From Thaumasiovibrio subtropicus (GTDB lineage Bacteria > Pseudomonadota > Gammaproteobacteria > Enterobacterales > Vibrionaceae), in the NCBI RefSeq assembly GCF_019703835.1, contig NZ_AP023054.1:3557686-3621685 (forward strand): DNA of 64,000 nt, written 5' to 3'. Below are positions 28,124 to 38,394 of this stretch, piece by piece. Every line of letters starts with the position of its first letter. Within the stretch, counting starts at the first letter, position 1. Below the pieces are notes generated by a model. It was not told the origin of the DNA. It was given only the letters and a program-made list of their open reading frames with translations, and searched no databases. Position numbers and translations under genes: made by a program.

Positions 28124-29214
28124 TCACTCACAAGTGGTGAAGCAAGTTTTGCACCCGTTTGCAATGGCTGCTTCGCATGTGTCACCACCGCTAAACTGAA
28201 CTGTGAGTATGGGCGAATCACCATCACTTCACCGATGCCATAGCTATCTAATGCCTTACCGCCACGATTATACATAGTATCAAATTGGTATTTGTAACCA
28301 TCATTGGTACTGAGCACTTTGGCTCCAGGTTCGGTGACTTGCAGCATAAAGCCAGCGTGTACGCCATCTGCTGTACCACGGTCAATGACAACGACTTGGT
28401 GGTGAGATTGATAACGAAAACCTTCCAAGTCCGCTAAAATAATGCCCGTCATTCCCTCAGGTGCGGGTGCGGGAGCAAAGGTCATCGCCTCGGTAAACTT
28501 GCCCGCATCACGAGCTTCGTTTGGCATAGGCAGCAACACATCATTTTGTTGAACCTCACGGCCAACAGCATGCAATTTCACGATCGACACACCATCTTTA
28601 ACACGTTCAACCTTGGCGATAGCAACATGCTTCAGTGGGTAGATATTGGGTTTACCCTCTGCATCATGACGTGTCAGCGGCGCTTGCGGTCGGAAAATCC
28701 CCCAGCGAATGGTCTCATTCAATGCTTGATCAACCATGATGTCATCAAATGCGGTGAGATAGCTGCGCCCATCTGTGGTGCCGATCACGCGAGGAAGTTC
28801 AGATATTGCCTGATCGTCAAGAAGACGATCTTGCGCCATAAAAGGAAGTAGCCATTGATCATCCAGTACAGTGATCGGCTCTTTATACTCATCTACCCGT
28901 GCGGTAGGGGAAAGCTTCGTCAAGCGCTTCGCACTCAAACGCGGCTGACCATTCACCCAAATAAGATGCAACACGTCGCCGGGATATATAAGGTGAGGAT
29001 TTTCAATCGCAGGGTTGTTTTGCCACAGTTGCGGCCACAACCAAGGGCTCTCCAGAAAGTAGGCAGAAATATCCCATAGGGTATCGCCCTTCTTTACCGT
29101 ATACGTATCCGGATGTCCTTCTTTTAACGTCAAGCCCATTGCTGACCAAGAAATACATCCGAGCAATAGCAATTTCGCCATCAATCGACGGCGCCATCCG
29201 ACTTTACGTGCCAT
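28120..29214 (-). CDS. LysM domain cell-envelope protein
   Basis: This 364-aa protein has a signal peptide (basic MARKVGWRRR, then LMAKLLLLGCISWSAMG) and one LysM domain at about residues 37-86 (YTVKKGDTLWDISAYFLESP, NPHLIYPGDVLHL), which binds peptidoglycan glycan. The remaining 280 residues are of a type conserved in this position upstream of dprA in Vibrio-related bacteria, with no known catalytic motif. A cysteine at the end of the signal (LLGC) is not followed by a convincing lipobox context, so a secreted periplasmic form is preferred. It is divergent from def and overlaps dprA by four bases. Confidence 0.9.
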   Translation of the reverse strand: MARKVGWRRRLMAKLLLLGCISWSAMGLTLKEGHPDTYTVKKGDTLWDISAYFLESPWLWPQLWQNNPAIENPHLIYPGDVLHLIWVNGQPRLSAKRLTKLSPTARVDEYKEPITVLDDQWLLPFMAQDRLLDDQAISELPRVIGTTDGRSYLTAFDDIMVDQALNETIRWGIFRPQAPLTRHDAEGKPNIYPLKHVAIAKVERVKDGVSIVKLHAVGREVQQNDVLLPMPNEARDAGKFTEAMTFAPAPAPEGMTGIILADLEGFRYQSHHQVVVIDRGTADGVHAGFMLQVTEPGAKVLSTNDGYKYQFDTMYNRGGKALDSYGIGEVMVIRPYSQFSLAVVTHAKQPLQTGAKLASPLVSE

Positions 29215-29335
29215 TTTCTGCCCCTTCCTTCGCAGTCTTTGTTGGCTGATGCTGTCATTTGGGTTTGAAAATGTCTAGAATTGAACCAACTAAGTCTTGT
29301 GTGTTTCGGCGCACTTCATCTTTTTTTGAGTCAGT

Positions 29336-29848
29336 ATGTCAGTATTACAAGTATTAACCTTTCCCGACGAGCGTTTACGCACCGTTGCCCAGCCTGTAGA
29401 AGCCGTTACTCCGGAAATTCAGAAAATTTGCGACGACATGATTGAAACCATGTACGACGAAGAAGGTATCGGTCTTGCCGCTACGCAAGTCGACATTCAC
29501 CAACGTATTGTTGTCATCGATATTTCAGAAGAGCGTGACCAGCCTATGGTGTTGATCAACCCTGAAATTATCGAAAAGCGCGGTGAAGATGGGATTGAGG
29601 AAGGCTGTTTATCGGTTCCTGGTGCACGAGCACTTGTGCCTCGCGCGGCGGAAGTAACCGTTAAAGCCCTTAATAAAGAAGGCGAAACATTCCAGTTTGA
29701 TGCTGATGACCTACTCGCTATCTGTGTCCAACACGAACTCGATCATCTTGATGGCAAACTGTTTGTTGATTACCTGTCGCCTCTAAAGCGCCAACGTATC
29801 AAACAGAAGCTAGAGAAAATCAAACGTTTTAATGAGAAGAATCAATAA
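29336..29848 (+). CDS. def: Peptide deformylase
   Basis: Def removes the formyl group from nascent proteins. The 170-aa protein has all three motifs: GIGLAATQ (44-51), EEGCLS (88-93, metal ligand Cys91) and HELDH (133-137, metal ligands His133 and His137, catalytic Glu134). It is a type I Fe2+ deformylase of normal length. fmt starts three bases after the stop, pairing formyl addition and removal in one transcript. Confidence 0.98.
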   Translation: MSVLQVLTFPDERLRTVAQPVEAVTPEIQKICDDMIETMYDEEGIGLAATQVDIHQRIVVIDISEERDQPMVLINPEIIEKRGEDGIEEGCLSVPGARALVPRAAEVTVKALNKEGETFQFDADDLLAICVQHELDHLDGKLFVDYLSPLKRQRIKQKLEKIKRFNEKNQ

Positions 29849-29851
29849 TTC

Positions 29852-30799
29852 ATGACCAAACCATTACGCATTGTTTTTGCGGGCACGCCCGATTTTGCTG
29901 CGCGCCATATGGCGGCGCTCATCGACTCTGAACACCAAGTGATCGCTGCCTACACGCCACCAGATCGCCCTGCCGGTCGAGGGAAAAAGCTCGTACCAAG
30001 CGCCGTGAAATCATTAGCGCTAGAACATGATATTCCTGTCTACCAACCAGAGAACTTTAAAACCGATGAGTCGAAAGCGGAACTGGCTGCGCTCAATGCC
30101 GATGTAATGGTGGTCGTTGCCTATGGCTTACTACTCCCTAAAGCAGTTCTCGATATCCCTCGCTTAGGTTGTATCAACGTCCATGGTTCTATCTTACCGC
30201 GTTGGCGTGGCGCTGCACCGATTCAACGTGCAGTATGGGCAGGTGATGAAGAGACCGGCGTGACCATCATGCAGATGGATGTTGGGCTCGATACCGGTGA
30301 TATGCTCAAGATAGCCACTCTCCCTATCGACGCAGATGATACCAGCGCAAGTCTGTATGAAAAACTCGCCGCAGTGGGACCAACAGCCTTAGTCGATTGC
30401 TTGGGCGAGCTCGCTGCAGGGACCGCGACGCCGGTCAAGCAAGACGATGCCCTCGCGAACTACGCGAAGAAACTCAGTAAAGAAGAAGCGCGTATTGATT
30501 GGAGTATGGATGCCATTGCCATTGAACGCTGTATTCGCGCATTTAACTCTTGGCCAATGAGCTATTTCGACGTTGATGGCAAAAACATCAAAGTTTGGAA
30601 AGCAACGGTCATTGATACGCATAGCGACCAAGCACCTGGCACAATTTTGGCTGCCGATAAGCACGGCATTCGAGTTGCAACGGGCAAAGGGCAGATAAAC
30701 TTCATTTCACTGCAACCACCCGGTAAGAAAGCCATGGTGGTCAGCGATTTACTTAACTCACGCCGCGAATGGTTTGAGGTCGGCTCGGTACTCAGTTAA
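29852..30799 (+). CDS. fmt: Methionyl-tRNA formyltransferase
   Basis: Fmt formylates initiator Met-tRNA using 10-formyl-THF. The 315-aa length is normal. The catalytic domain has [12 protein letters not shown] near the start and [13 protein letters not shown] at 111-123 with the family's active-site His and Asn (INVHGS); the C-terminal OB-like tRNA-binding domain follows from about residue 206. It is translationally close to def. A hairpin separates it from rsmB. Confidence 0.98.
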   Translation: MTKPLRIVFAGTPDFAARHMAALIDSEHQVIAAYTPPDRPAGRGKKLVPSAVKSLALEHDIPVYQPENFKTDESKAELAALNADVMVVVAYGLLLPKAVLDIPRLGCINVHGSILPRWRGAAPIQRAVWAGDEETGVTIMQMDVGLDTGDMLKIATLPIDADDTSASLYEKLAAVGPTALVDCLGELAAGTATPVKQDDALANYAKKLSKEEARIDWSMDAIAIERCIRAFNSWPMSYFDVDGKNIKVWKATVIDTHSDQAPGTILAADKHGIRVATGKGQINFISLQPPGKKAMVVSDLLNSRREWFEVGSVLS

Positions 30800-30820
30800 T
30801 CCCGCGCCATGAACACGTCT

Positions 30821-30850
30821 CAGGCCAGTTTTATTACTGGCCTGATTTAT
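30821..30850 (+). terminator. Hairpin between fmt and rsmB
   Basis: The perfect 9-bp stem CAGGCCAGT/ACTGGCCTG with loop TTTATT is followed by ATTTATTTAT, an interrupted T-tract. It may be a partial terminator with read-through into rsmB, whose start is only 17 bases on. Confidence 0.6.
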
Positions 30851-30866
30851 TTATAGGATAGAGAAA

Positions 30867-32177
30867 ATGAATGTTAGAGCCGCTGCTGCTAAAGTGATCT
30901 ATCAAGTGGTCGATCAGGGCCAATCTCTCTCAGCTGTATTGCCACAAGCGCAACAAGATATCGCCCCGCGCGACCAAGCCCTACTGCAAGAAATCTGCTA
31001 CGGCGTACTGCGTTGGTTGCCCCGCCTTGAATCTGTCACCCAAACGCTGATGGATAAGCCATTAAAAGGTAAGCAACGCGTTTTCCACCATCTCATTTTG
31101 GTCGGTATCTATCAGTTGAGCCAAATGCGTGTGCCTGCACACGCAGCGGTTGCTGAAACAGTCAATGCAACCAAAGCACTGAAAAAGCCTCAGCTTCGCG
31201 GGCTAGTGAATGCGATACTACGAAATTACCAACGTCAACAAGACGCACTCGACCAGCAAGCGATCAGTCATGATGCTGGACGCTACGGCCACCCGAGTTG
31301 GATACTCAAGTTACTAAAAAATGCCTACCCCTCACACTGGCAAACCATTTTAGATGCTAACAACACCAAAGCACCAATGTGGTTAAGGGTGAATCGCCAC
31401 CATCACAATCGTGACGACTACCGAGCCCTGCTAGACGCTGAAGGCATTGAAACCGAGGTTCATCCACAAGCGGCCGATGCCTTGTGCCTGCTGTCACCGC
31501 GCGATGTCTCTACCCTACCGGGCTTTGAGAAAGGCTGGGTCTCTGTACAAGATGCTGCGGCACAACTGTCCGTCGATTACCTTGACCCACAGCCGGGTGA
31601 GCACATTCTCGATTGCTGCGCCGCACCGGGGGGTAAAACAGTGCATATTCTTGAACGCGAACCACAAGCCAGTGTTGTCGCGGTGGATGCCGATGCTAAA
31701 CGCCTCGAGCGCGTCTATGACAACTTGCAGCGCTTAAACCTCAATGCAGAAGTGAAATGTGGGGATGCGCGATACCCAGAGCAATGGTGGCAGGGCGAGC
31801 AGTTCGACCGTATTTTGCTTGATGCCCCCTGTTCTGCTACCGGTGTTATCCGCCGCCACCCCGATATCAAGTGGCTTCGCCGTGCAGAAGATATTGACGC
31901 ACTTGCAACGCTGCAATCAGAAATCATCGATGCCATGTGGGCGCAACTTAAGCCCGGTGGTAGATTAGTCTATGCAACCTGCTCAGTTACGCCGCAAGAG
32001 AACCACGAACAAGTACTGGCTTTCTTAGCGAGAACTAAGGATGCAGAATTAATCGATACGGAACAGTTGTCTGTTGATAACGGCAGCAGTACGCTACCGG
32101 GCAGGCAGATCACCCCGGGTGAAGACAATATGGATGGCTTTTACTACGCCGCTATCTATAAGCAGCCCACGGTTTAG
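30867..32177 (+). CDS. rsmB: 16S rRNA (cytosine-967-C5)-methyltransferase
   Basis: RsmB (Sun/Fmu) methylates C967 of 16S rRNA. The 436-aa protein has an N-terminal NusB-like RNA-binding domain (about residues 1-135) and a C-terminal SAM methyltransferase. AAPGGKT is at 252-258, DAPCSATG at 319-326 (release cysteine Cys322) and YATCSVTP with catalytic Cys372. Length and order match the family. It lies between fmt and trkA, as in E. coli and Vibrio. Confidence 0.97.
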   Translation: MNVRAAAAKVIYQVVDQGQSLSAVLPQAQQDIAPRDQALLQEICYGVLRWLPRLESVTQTLMDKPLKGKQRVFHHLILVGIYQLSQMRVPAHAAVAETVNATKALKKPQLRGLVNAILRNYQRQQDALDQQAISHDAGRYGHPSWILKLLKNAYPSHWQTILDANNTKAPMWLRVNRHHHNRDDYRALLDAEGIETEVHPQAADALCLLSPRDVSTLPGFEKGWVSVQDAAAQLSVDYLDPQPGEHILDCCAAPGGKTVHILEREPQASVVAVDADAKRLERVYDNLQRLNLNAEVKCGDARYPEQWWQGEQFDRILLDAPCSATGVIRRHPDIKWLRRAEDIDALATLQSEIIDAMWAQLKPGGRLVYATCSVTPQENHEQVLAFLARTKDAELIDTEQLSVDNGSSTLPGRQITPGEDNMDGFYYAAIYKQPTV

Positions 32178-32224
32178 ATAACGAATCGGTCCAGTGATGT
32201 GGTTCATTGGGCCTCATTGTCAAT

Positions 32225-32245
32225 GCGCACAGAGGTGCGCTTTTT
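32225..32245 (+). terminator. Intrinsic-terminator-like hairpin immediately before trkA
   Basis: GCGCAC-AGAG-GTGCGC (perfect 6-bp stem, 32225-32240) is followed by TTTTT. It ends 11 bases before the trkA ATG, so it is either the rsmB terminator or a control element in the trkA leader. Confidence 0.75.
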
Positions 32246-32255
32246 GGGAACAACC

Positions 32256-33632
32256 ATGAAGATTATTATTCTGGGTGCCGGCCAAGTCGGTGGCTCCTTG
32301 GCGGAAAACCTCTGTGGTGAAAACAATGACATCACCATTGTCGACAAGGACGGCGAACACCTTCGTGATCTGCAAGATAAATACGATCTGCGTGTCGTAC
32401 AAGGATTTGCAAGCCACCCTAAAACCCTCAGAGAAGCAGGCGCGCAAGATGCTGACATGCTCGTTGCGGTCACCAACTCTGATGAAACCAACATGATCGC
32501 CTGCCAGATTGCTTTTTCACTGTTTAACACCCCTAACCGTGTTGCACGTATTCGTTCACCGGAATACCTCCGAGAAAAAGAGACCCTGTTCCAGACCGAC
32601 GCCGTGCCTGTTGACCACCTTATTGCCCCGGAAGAACTGGTCACCGATTACATCCACCGATTGATCGAATACCCGGGCGCCTTGCAAGTCGTCGAGTTTG
32701 CAGACAACCGCGTCGGGCTGGTCGCCGTCAAAGCTTATTACGGTGGGCCTCTGGTTGGAAACGCCTTATCCGCACTGCGTGAGCATATGCCGCACATCGA
32801 TACTCGTGTTGCCGCTATTTTTCGTCAAGGTCGCCCAATTCGCCCGCAAGGCACCACCATCATCGAAGCCGATGATGAAGTCTTTTTTGTCGCCGCCAGT
32901 CACCACATTCGCTCAGTGATGAGTGAGCTGCAACGTTTGGAGAAACCCTACAAACGCTTAATGATTGTTGGCGGGGGGAACATTGGCGCCGGCCTTGCCA
33001 AACGCCTTGAGCAGAACTATAGCGTCAAGCTGATTGAGCGGAATCAGGCCCGTGCAGAACGCCTGTCTGAAATGCTAGAAAAGTCCATCGTCTTCTGTGG
33101 TGACGCCTCGGATCAAGAGCTGCTGAGCGAAGAGCATATCGACCAAGTCGATGTCTTTATTGCTGTGACCAATGATGATGAAGCCAACATCATGTCAGCC
33201 ATGCTTGCGAAACGCATGGGCGCAAAAAAGGTGATGGTACTCATCCAGCGTGGTGCCTATGTCGATTTGGTACAAGGCGGTACCATTGATATTGCCGTTT
33301 CGCCGCAACAAGCCACCATCTCTGCGCTGCTTACCCATGTCCGTAAAGCCGATATCGTCAATGTCTCCTCACTCCGCCGTGGCGCAGCAGAAGCCATTGA
33401 AGCAATCGCTCATGGTGATGAGAACACCTCTAAGGTGGTGGGTCGGGCGATCGGCGATATAAAATTGCCACCGGGTACAACGATTGGTGCTATCGTCCGC
33501 AATGAAGAAGTCTTGATTGCCCACGACAACACCGTGATAGAGCAAGACGACCATGTAGTGATGTTTTTAGTCGATAAAAAGTACATCCCTGATGTTGAGC
33601 GCTTGTTCCAACCGAGCCCGTTCTTCTTGTAA
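32256..33632 (+). CDS. trkA: Trk potassium uptake regulatory subunit TrkA
   Basis: TrkA is the cytoplasmic NAD(H)/nucleotide-binding gating ring of the Trk K+ system. The 458-aa protein has two RCK units. The first Rossmann motif is GAGQVGG at residues 7-13 with Asp30 closing it; the second is GGGNIGAG at 239-246; each is followed by a TrkA-C domain. The start is ATG 32256, where the family sequence [13 protein letters not shown] begins. An upstream in-frame codon at 32199 would place the hairpin inside the coding region and lacks family similarity. trkH follows after six bases. Confidence 0.97.
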   Translation: MKIIILGAGQVGGSLAENLCGENNDITIVDKDGEHLRDLQDKYDLRVVQGFASHPKTLREAGAQDADMLVAVTNSDETNMIACQIAFSLFNTPNRVARIRSPEYLREKETLFQTDAVPVDHLIAPEELVTDYIHRLIEYPGALQVVEFADNRVGLVAVKAYYGGPLVGNALSALREHMPHIDTRVAAIFRQGRPIRPQGTTIIEADDEVFFVAASHHIRSVMSELQRLEKPYKRLMIVGGGNIGAGLAKRLEQNYSVKLIERNQARAERLSEMLEKSIVFCGDASDQELLSEEHIDQVDVFIAVTNDDEANIMSAMLAKRMGAKKVMVLIQRGAYVDLVQGGTIDIAVSPQQATISALLTHVRKADIVNVSSLRRGAAEAIEAIAHGDENTSKVVGRAIGDIKLPPGTTIGAIVRNEEVLIAHDNTVIEQDDHVVMFLVDKKYIPDVERLFQPSPFFL

Positions 33633-33638
33633 GCCGCT

Positions 33639-35084
33639 ATGCTCAATCTGGCCACGATTCTTTTTGTTATAGGGCTAGTGCTATCCAAAATAGCCCTATT
33701 CATGTACATCCCCGCTATCGTCGCTTTTTCCACTGCCACCCAAGGCTTTTGGGAGTTTGGCAGTGCGATACTCATTACTCACAGTTGTGCGTTTGCCCTA
33801 CTCGCACTCGGGCGGCGGCGGACTTTTCGCTTGGGTGTGCGAGACATGTTTCTCATCACCACGTTAGTCTGGACCATCGCCAGTGCCTTCGCAGCATTGC
33901 CGTTTGTTTTCATTAACCATATCAGTTTTAGTGACGCCTACTTTGAAACCATGTCGGGCATCACGACGACAGGTTCAACGGTATTAAGCGGGCTCGACTC
34001 GATGGCACCCAGCATCTTACTGTGGCGGTCACTGTTACAATGGCTTGGTGGTATTGGCTTTATTGTGATGGGCGTGGCGATATTGCCGATGTTGAATGTG
34101 GGAGGGATGCGACTATTCCACACCGAATCTTCTGATTGGTCGGAAAAAAGTGCTCCGCGTACCAAGCAAGTCGCACTGCATATTGTGCAGGTCTATATTG
34201 TCTTAACTTTTCTCTGTTACTTAGGCTACCTCGTTGCAGGTATGTCACCTTTTGAAGCCATCAACCATGCCTTAACCACGCTCTCAACGGGCGGGTATTC
34301 AACTTCTGATGGTTCAATGAACCACTTTTCATCGCTCGCACACTGGAATGCCATCCTATTCATGTTTGCTGGCGGCTTACCCTTTTTGCTCTTTATTCGC
34401 GCACTCAAGCGAAAGACCCACCACCCCATCACACAAGATGCGCAAGTGCGTGGCTTCGCGAAGTTGACCTTGTTGGTTGGTGCCATCGTCGCATTTAGTC
34501 TTCATTATCAAAGTCATTACACTTGGCTCGACGCTGTGCGAGTTGGGCTATTTAACGTTATCTCAGTGATGACGACGACAGGGTTTGGGTTAGGTGATTT
34601 TACTCACTGGGGCGCCGCCATGAGTGTCGTTTTTGCTTTTCTAATGATGGCAGGCGCCTGTTCAGGCTCTACCTCGGGAGGGATCAAACTATTCCGCTTT
34701 CAAATTGCCACTGCCCTCTTCAATCGCCACATGATGCAGCTCATTCATCCATCTGGCGTTTTTATTCAGCGATACAACGGTGAAAAAGTGACTGAAGGCA
34801 TAGTGCGCTCTGTGATCGCATTCGCGCTAGTCTTCTTTGTGACGGTCATCGTCACAGCCTTACTGCTCGCACTGCTGGGGCTTGATGCAACAACCAGCTT
34901 ATCGGGAGCCATTACCGCCGTCGCTAACGTCGGGCCGGGCATGGGCAATATCATCGGCCCTAGTGGAAACTTTGCATCTCTGCCCGCTATGGCGAAATGG
35001 ATACTTAGCCTTGCCATGCTAATGGGCAGGCTAGAAATCATTACGGTGCTGGTACTGTTTTACCCCGCATACTGGCGCAATTAA
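33639..35084 (+). CDS. trkH: Trk potassium uptake transmembrane subunit TrkH
   Basis: TrkH forms the K+ channel through the inner membrane and partners TrkA. The 481-aa protein is very hydrophobic, with the four M1-P-M2 units of the TrkH/KtrB superfamily. Filter-like segments include [24 protein letters not shown] and [12 protein letters not shown], each with the key Gly. It begins directly after trkA and overlaps the stop of the convergent hemolysin III gene by four bases. TrkH dominates over TrkG-type in Vibrio. Confidence 0.97.
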   Translation: MLNLATILFVIGLVLSKIALFMYIPAIVAFSTATQGFWEFGSAILITHSCAFALLALGRRRTFRLGVRDMFLITTLVWTIASAFAALPFVFINHISFSDAYFETMSGITTTGSTVLSGLDSMAPSILLWRSLLQWLGGIGFIVMGVAILPMLNVGGMRLFHTESSDWSEKSAPRTKQVALHIVQVYIVLTFLCYLGYLVAGMSPFEAINHALTTLSTGGYSTSDGSMNHFSSLAHWNAILFMFAGGLPFLLFIRALKRKTHHPITQDAQVRGFAKLTLLVGAIVAFSLHYQSHYTWLDAVRVGLFNVISVMTTTGFGLGDFTHWGAAMSVVFAFLMMAGACSGSTSGGIKLFRFQIATALFNRHMMQLIHPSGVFIQRYNGEKVTEGIVRSVIAFALVFFVTVIVTALLLALLGLDATTSLSGAITAVANVGPGMGNIIGPSGNFASLPAMAKWILSLAMLMGRLEIITVLVLFYPAYWRN

Positions 35085-35737
35085 ACCACCTCAACATAGC
35101 CGTAAATCGCGACAAAGTGACATACCGTTCCCGCCAATACAAAAACATGCCAAATGGCGTGGTTAAAAGGAATGCGCTTAGTCACGTAGAAGATGACCCC
35201 TAAAGAGTAGGCTAAACCACCCGCAGCTAACATGACCATCCCACCCAGCGACAAAGATTGGCTTAAAGGGTAAATCGCCACGAGAGAGAGCCAGCCCATA
35301 AAGAGATAGGTGGCTAACGACAGCTTCTTAAATTTGTTCACAAACGCCACTTTGAAGATGACCCCCGCCACGGCAATGAGCCAGATCACCACCATCAAGG
35401 TGATAGATAGCGGTGTCCGTAAACTGATCAACATAAATGGCGTGTAGGTACCCGCAATGAGCAGATAAATCGCACAATGATCAAATGTCTTAAGGAGGCG
35501 CTTTGCGCGAGCAAAGGGAATGGCATGGTAGAGTGTCGAAGCAAGATACAACAAGATCATGCTGCCACCGTAAATCGCAAAGCTGGTGATCGTCAGCGCA
35601 TCCCCCTCAGCCGCAACCCCTTTCCACAGCAGCAACACAAGTGCCACAATGCCAAAAATGATCCCAACACCATGGGTAATACTGTTCGCTATCTCTTCAC
35701 GTATCGAGTAATCACGCTTGTTCTTTTCAACCACCAC
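35081..35737 (-). CDS. trhA: Hemolysin III family (PAQR/TrhA) membrane protein
   Basis: A 218-aa protein with seven predicted membrane segments and the PAQR signature residues: [12 protein letters not shown] near 13-24, the SxxxH motif in [27 protein letters not shown], and the HxxxH in [13 protein letters not shown]. Members include E. coli YqfA/TrhA, linked to membrane energetics, and Bacillus hemolysin III. A real lytic role is not implied. The start seems to be GTG (35737) with TAGGTG upstream; no ATG is nearby. It converges on trkH with a four-base overlap. Confidence 0.9.
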   Translation of the reverse strand: MVVEKNKRDYSIREEIANSITHGVGIIFGIVALVLLLWKGVAAEGDALTITSFAIYGGSMILLYLASTLYHAIPFARAKRLLKTFDHCAIYLLIAGTYTPFMLISLRTPLSITLMVVIWLIAVAGVIFKVAFVNKFKKLSLATYLFMGWLSLVAIYPLSQSLSLGGMVMLAAGGLAYSLGVIFYVTKRIPFNHAIWHVFVLAGTVCHFVAIYGYVEVV

Positions 35738-35771
35738 AACACCTACGGATAGAGTAAATAGTCAAATCAGT

Positions 35772-36095
35772 ATGACACAACTCAGCGAACAAGTGTTAGC
35801 TGAAATTTGTGAATTCAAAATGACAAAAAAATTTGACCAAAAGTTGTCGATCTTATCTGTATTTGTTGATAAATTGCGCGCCGTATCACAACTGAACAGA
35901 TCGGAAGGTATGTTCCAGAAACAGATTTTGTTCAGTTTTTACTCACTTTGCCAAGGATTGCACGCTGTAGAGATCCCAACAGCCATGCACGCAACGCCAG
36001 CTCGGTATATGCCGACCCCGCGCAGTCCATCGCGCACGCGTCCTAGCAGTTTTGCTCCTCGTTTTGAGGCACCAAAACCAGCAAAAGCGCAGTAA
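35772..36095 (+). CDS. Small hypothetical protein with basic Pro-rich tail
   Basis: I do not recognise this 107-residue protein. From ATG 35772 it has a helical N-terminal two-thirds (QLSEQVLAEICEFKMTKKFD, then LSILSVFVDKLRAVSQL) and a low-complexity basic tail rich in Pro, Arg and Ser (TPRSPSRTRPSSFAPRF). An upstream in-frame ATG at 35718 would overlap the divergent trhA start and is less likely. It has its own terminator. Codon use and the presence of a terminator support a real gene. Confidence 0.65.
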   Translation: MTQLSEQVLAEICEFKMTKKFDQKLSILSVFVDKLRAVSQLNRSEGMFQKQILFSFYSLCQGLHAVEIPTAMHATPARYMPTPRSPSRTRPSSFAPRFEAPKPAKAQ

Positions 36096-36113
36096 TACGA
36101 TGACACCCTATTC

Positions 36114-36142
36114 AGCAGTGCACTTCAGCACTGCTTTTTTCT
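36114..36142 (+). terminator. Terminator after the small hypothetical gene
   Basis: AGCAGTGC-ACTTCA-GCACTGCT is a perfect 8-bp stem followed by six T. Confidence 0.9.
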
Positions 36143-36281
36143 TTCTGGCTATTACCTTTAACATCCAAGTTTGCTACTTTAACCACATTAAAACTACGAC
36201 AATAACACGCGTGTGCGAGTCGTTTTACTCTGCTAAAAAGCAAGCCCACGCGCCCTAAAGTCAGACTTTGAGAGAGAAATT

Positions 36282-36545
36282 ATGAAGTGTCATCGCGTTA
36301 ACGAATTGATCGAACTCATTCATCCTGAATGGCAAAAAGATAGCGAACTCAATCTATTACAGTTTTTAGTCAAGCTAGCTGAAGAAGCCGGTTATGAAGG
36401 AAAACTGGAAGATCTTACTGATGATGTCCTCATCTACCACCTGAAAATGCGCAACAGCCAGAAAGAAGAGATGATTCCGGGACTGGCCAAAGATTGTGAA
36501 GATGACTTCAAAACCGCCATCCTCAAAGCACGCGGTGTTATCTAA
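36282..36545 (+). CDS. yihD: YihD family protein (DUF1040)
   Basis: This 87-residue protein matches the YihD family in length and in the [18 protein letters not shown] start and the C-terminal [17 protein letters not shown] segment. It is small, acidic and cytoplasmic; its function is unknown. In E. coli yihD also precedes srkA-dsbA; here ccoG is placed between them. A terminator follows. Confidence 0.92.
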   Translation: MKCHRVNELIELIHPEWQKDSELNLLQFLVKLAEEAGYEGKLEDLTDDVLIYHLKMRNSQKEEMIPGLAKDCEDDFKTAILKARGVI

Positions 36546-36552
36546 TACCCTC

Positions 36553-36581
36553 AGGCCAGCATCCTCACGTTGGCCTTTTTC
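36553..36581 (+). terminator. Terminator after yihD
   Basis: The stem AGGCCA/TGGCCT with a 12-base loop is followed by TTTTTCTT. Confidence 0.75.
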
Positions 36582-36779
36582 TTGTCTACGCTATACCCTT
36601 CCTTTTTGTACGCCTTTATCGACATCGCACGAAAACTCTGTACACAAAGATTAACTTATCGTTGCGCTCGCTCATTTTTATGCATTTGTTATCATTTTGA
36701 TACTCTTTGTGTGGGTATAATCCACCCAGCCAATAGTATAAAAATAAAACAATAAGCTCACATTGAGCATGGGAGCAAC

Positions 36780-38210
36780 ATGAGCAAAGAGAAACACGAG
36801 GCGAAGCCGATTGAGGTGCAAACCTTCAATCCGCGCGCCCACAAGTCAGCCAACAAAGATAGATTCAATCCTTCACAACGCATTTATGTCAGAGCCATGC
36901 AGGGCGTATATCAACGTCTTAGAAACCGCATGGGCTGGTTTTTTATGCTGCTGTTTATCGGCATACCATGGATTCCCTATGGCGATCGCCAAGCCATTTT
37001 ATTGGATATCGCAGGCCAACAATTTCACTTTTTCGGCACCACTCTCTGGCCTCAAGATCTCACCCTACTGGCACTTGTTTTCATGATCGCTGCCTTTGCA
37101 CTCTTCTTTGCGACCACTTTTTTTGGGCGTGTCTGGTGTGGCTATCTCTGCCCTCAAACCGTCTGGACCTATATCTTCGTCTGGTTTGAAGAGAAGCTCG
37201 AAGGCAATGCCAATAAACGTCGTAAGCAAGACAGTATGCCGCTAACTCACAAATTGCGAGTGCGTAAAACACTGAAGCACAGCGCATGGCTGACGGTGTC
37301 TCTCTTCACCGCGCTTTCATTTGTTGGCTACTTTGTTCCCATCCACCTATTGCTCATTGATTTTTTCACCTTCCAAACCAGCTTTGCGGTGACCTTTTGG
37401 GTACTCTTTTTCACGCTTTGCACCTATGGCAATGCGGGCTGGATGCGCTCCATTGTCTGCCTGCACATGTGCCCTTATGCCCGTTTTCAATCGGCGATGT
37501 TTGATAAAGATACCTTTATCGTCGGCTACGATGATGAGCGGGGTGAAACACGAGGTCCCAGAAGCCGCAAAGCCGATCCGGCGCAATTGGGCCTAGGGGA
37601 TTGCATAGATTGCGATCTCTGTGTCCAAGTCTGTCCCACTGGCATCGATATCCGCGATGGGTTGCAGTACGAATGTATTAACTGCGGTGCTTGTATCGAT
37701 GCCTGTGACCAAACCATGTCGCGAATGGGATATGAAAAAGGCTTAATCAGCTATACCACGGAGCATAAACTGCAAGGGCACAAAACGGACATCCTCAGGC
37801 CTAAGCTCGTCGGCTATGGGGTGGTTATGCTTGCGATGGTCGGCCTGTTTATCTTCAGCCTTACCACGGTTCAAACGATGGGGTTAGACGTCATTCGTGA
37901 CCGAAACCAACTGTTTAAAACCAACAGTGCTGGCTTGACCGAAAACACCTATACCTTAAAGGTGCTCAATAAGACCCAACAGACACAGCGCTACTCGCTC
38001 AGTGTAGAAGGCATCGCGGATGTGGTTTGGTATGGCGAGCAAACCATTACGGTACCACCGGGAGGGATTGAAAGTGTGCCTGTTAGTCTTGGTGTGGATG
38101 AAGTACACCTTTCAACACCGATTCAGTTCATCCGCTTCAAAATAGAGAATCTCGATCAGCCAGATATTACTCCAATCGAAACAGAGAGTCGTTTCATTAG
38201 CAAAATGTAA
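36780..38210 (+). CDS. ccoG: Cytochrome c oxidase accessory protein CcoG (FixG/RdxA)
   Basis: CcoG is a membrane ferredoxin-like protein that helps deliver copper to cbb3 oxidase. The 476-aa protein has several membrane segments, a CGYLCPQT motif near residue 120, and two [4Fe-4S] clusters with CIDCDLCVQVCP and CINCGACIDAC near residues 276-312. An Ig-like periplasmic C-terminal domain follows the last membrane helix (VMLAMVGLFIFSLTTV). Here it stands apart from any ccoNOP operon, between yihD and srkA. A TATAAT at 36716-36721 may be its promoter, but no good -35 is seen. Confidence 0.95.
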   Translation: MSKEKHEAKPIEVQTFNPRAHKSANKDRFNPSQRIYVRAMQGVYQRLRNRMGWFFMLLFIGIPWIPYGDRQAILLDIAGQQFHFFGTTLWPQDLTLLALVFMIAAFALFFATTFFGRVWCGYLCPQTVWTYIFVWFEEKLEGNANKRRKQDSMPLTHKLRVRKTLKHSAWLTVSLFTALSFVGYFVPIHLLLIDFFTFQTSFAVTFWVLFFTLCTYGNAGWMRSIVCLHMCPYARFQSAMFDKDTFIVGYDDERGETRGPRSRKADPAQLGLGDCIDCDLCVQVCPTGIDIRDGLQYECINCGACIDACDQTMSRMGYEKGLISYTTEHKLQGHKTDILRPKLVGYGVVMLAMVGLFIFSLTTVQTMGLDVIRDRNQLFKTNSAGLTENTYTLKVLNKTQQTQRYSLSVEGIADVVWYGEQTITVPPGGIESVPVSLGVDEVHLSTPIQFIRFKIENLDQPDITPIETESRFISKM

Positions 38211-38394
38211 CGCGGACTAGGGTCTTGGGTGCGCTATCGCGCCAAAGGCCCAACATCTTTACTCTGCACGCACATTCTAACTCATTTCTGAAGCCTGCTC
38301 TTAAAGCCAATGGTATGCATCTAAAGCACTTCAGAGTTTAGTCTTGGCGAGAACCTCGTTAAGATATGACCATCATTCCTTACTGGATTCTGTT

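Noticed and set aside
32199..32255. N-terminal extension of TrkA
   Set aside because: The added residues are unlike TrkA and would be encoded through a terminator hairpin.
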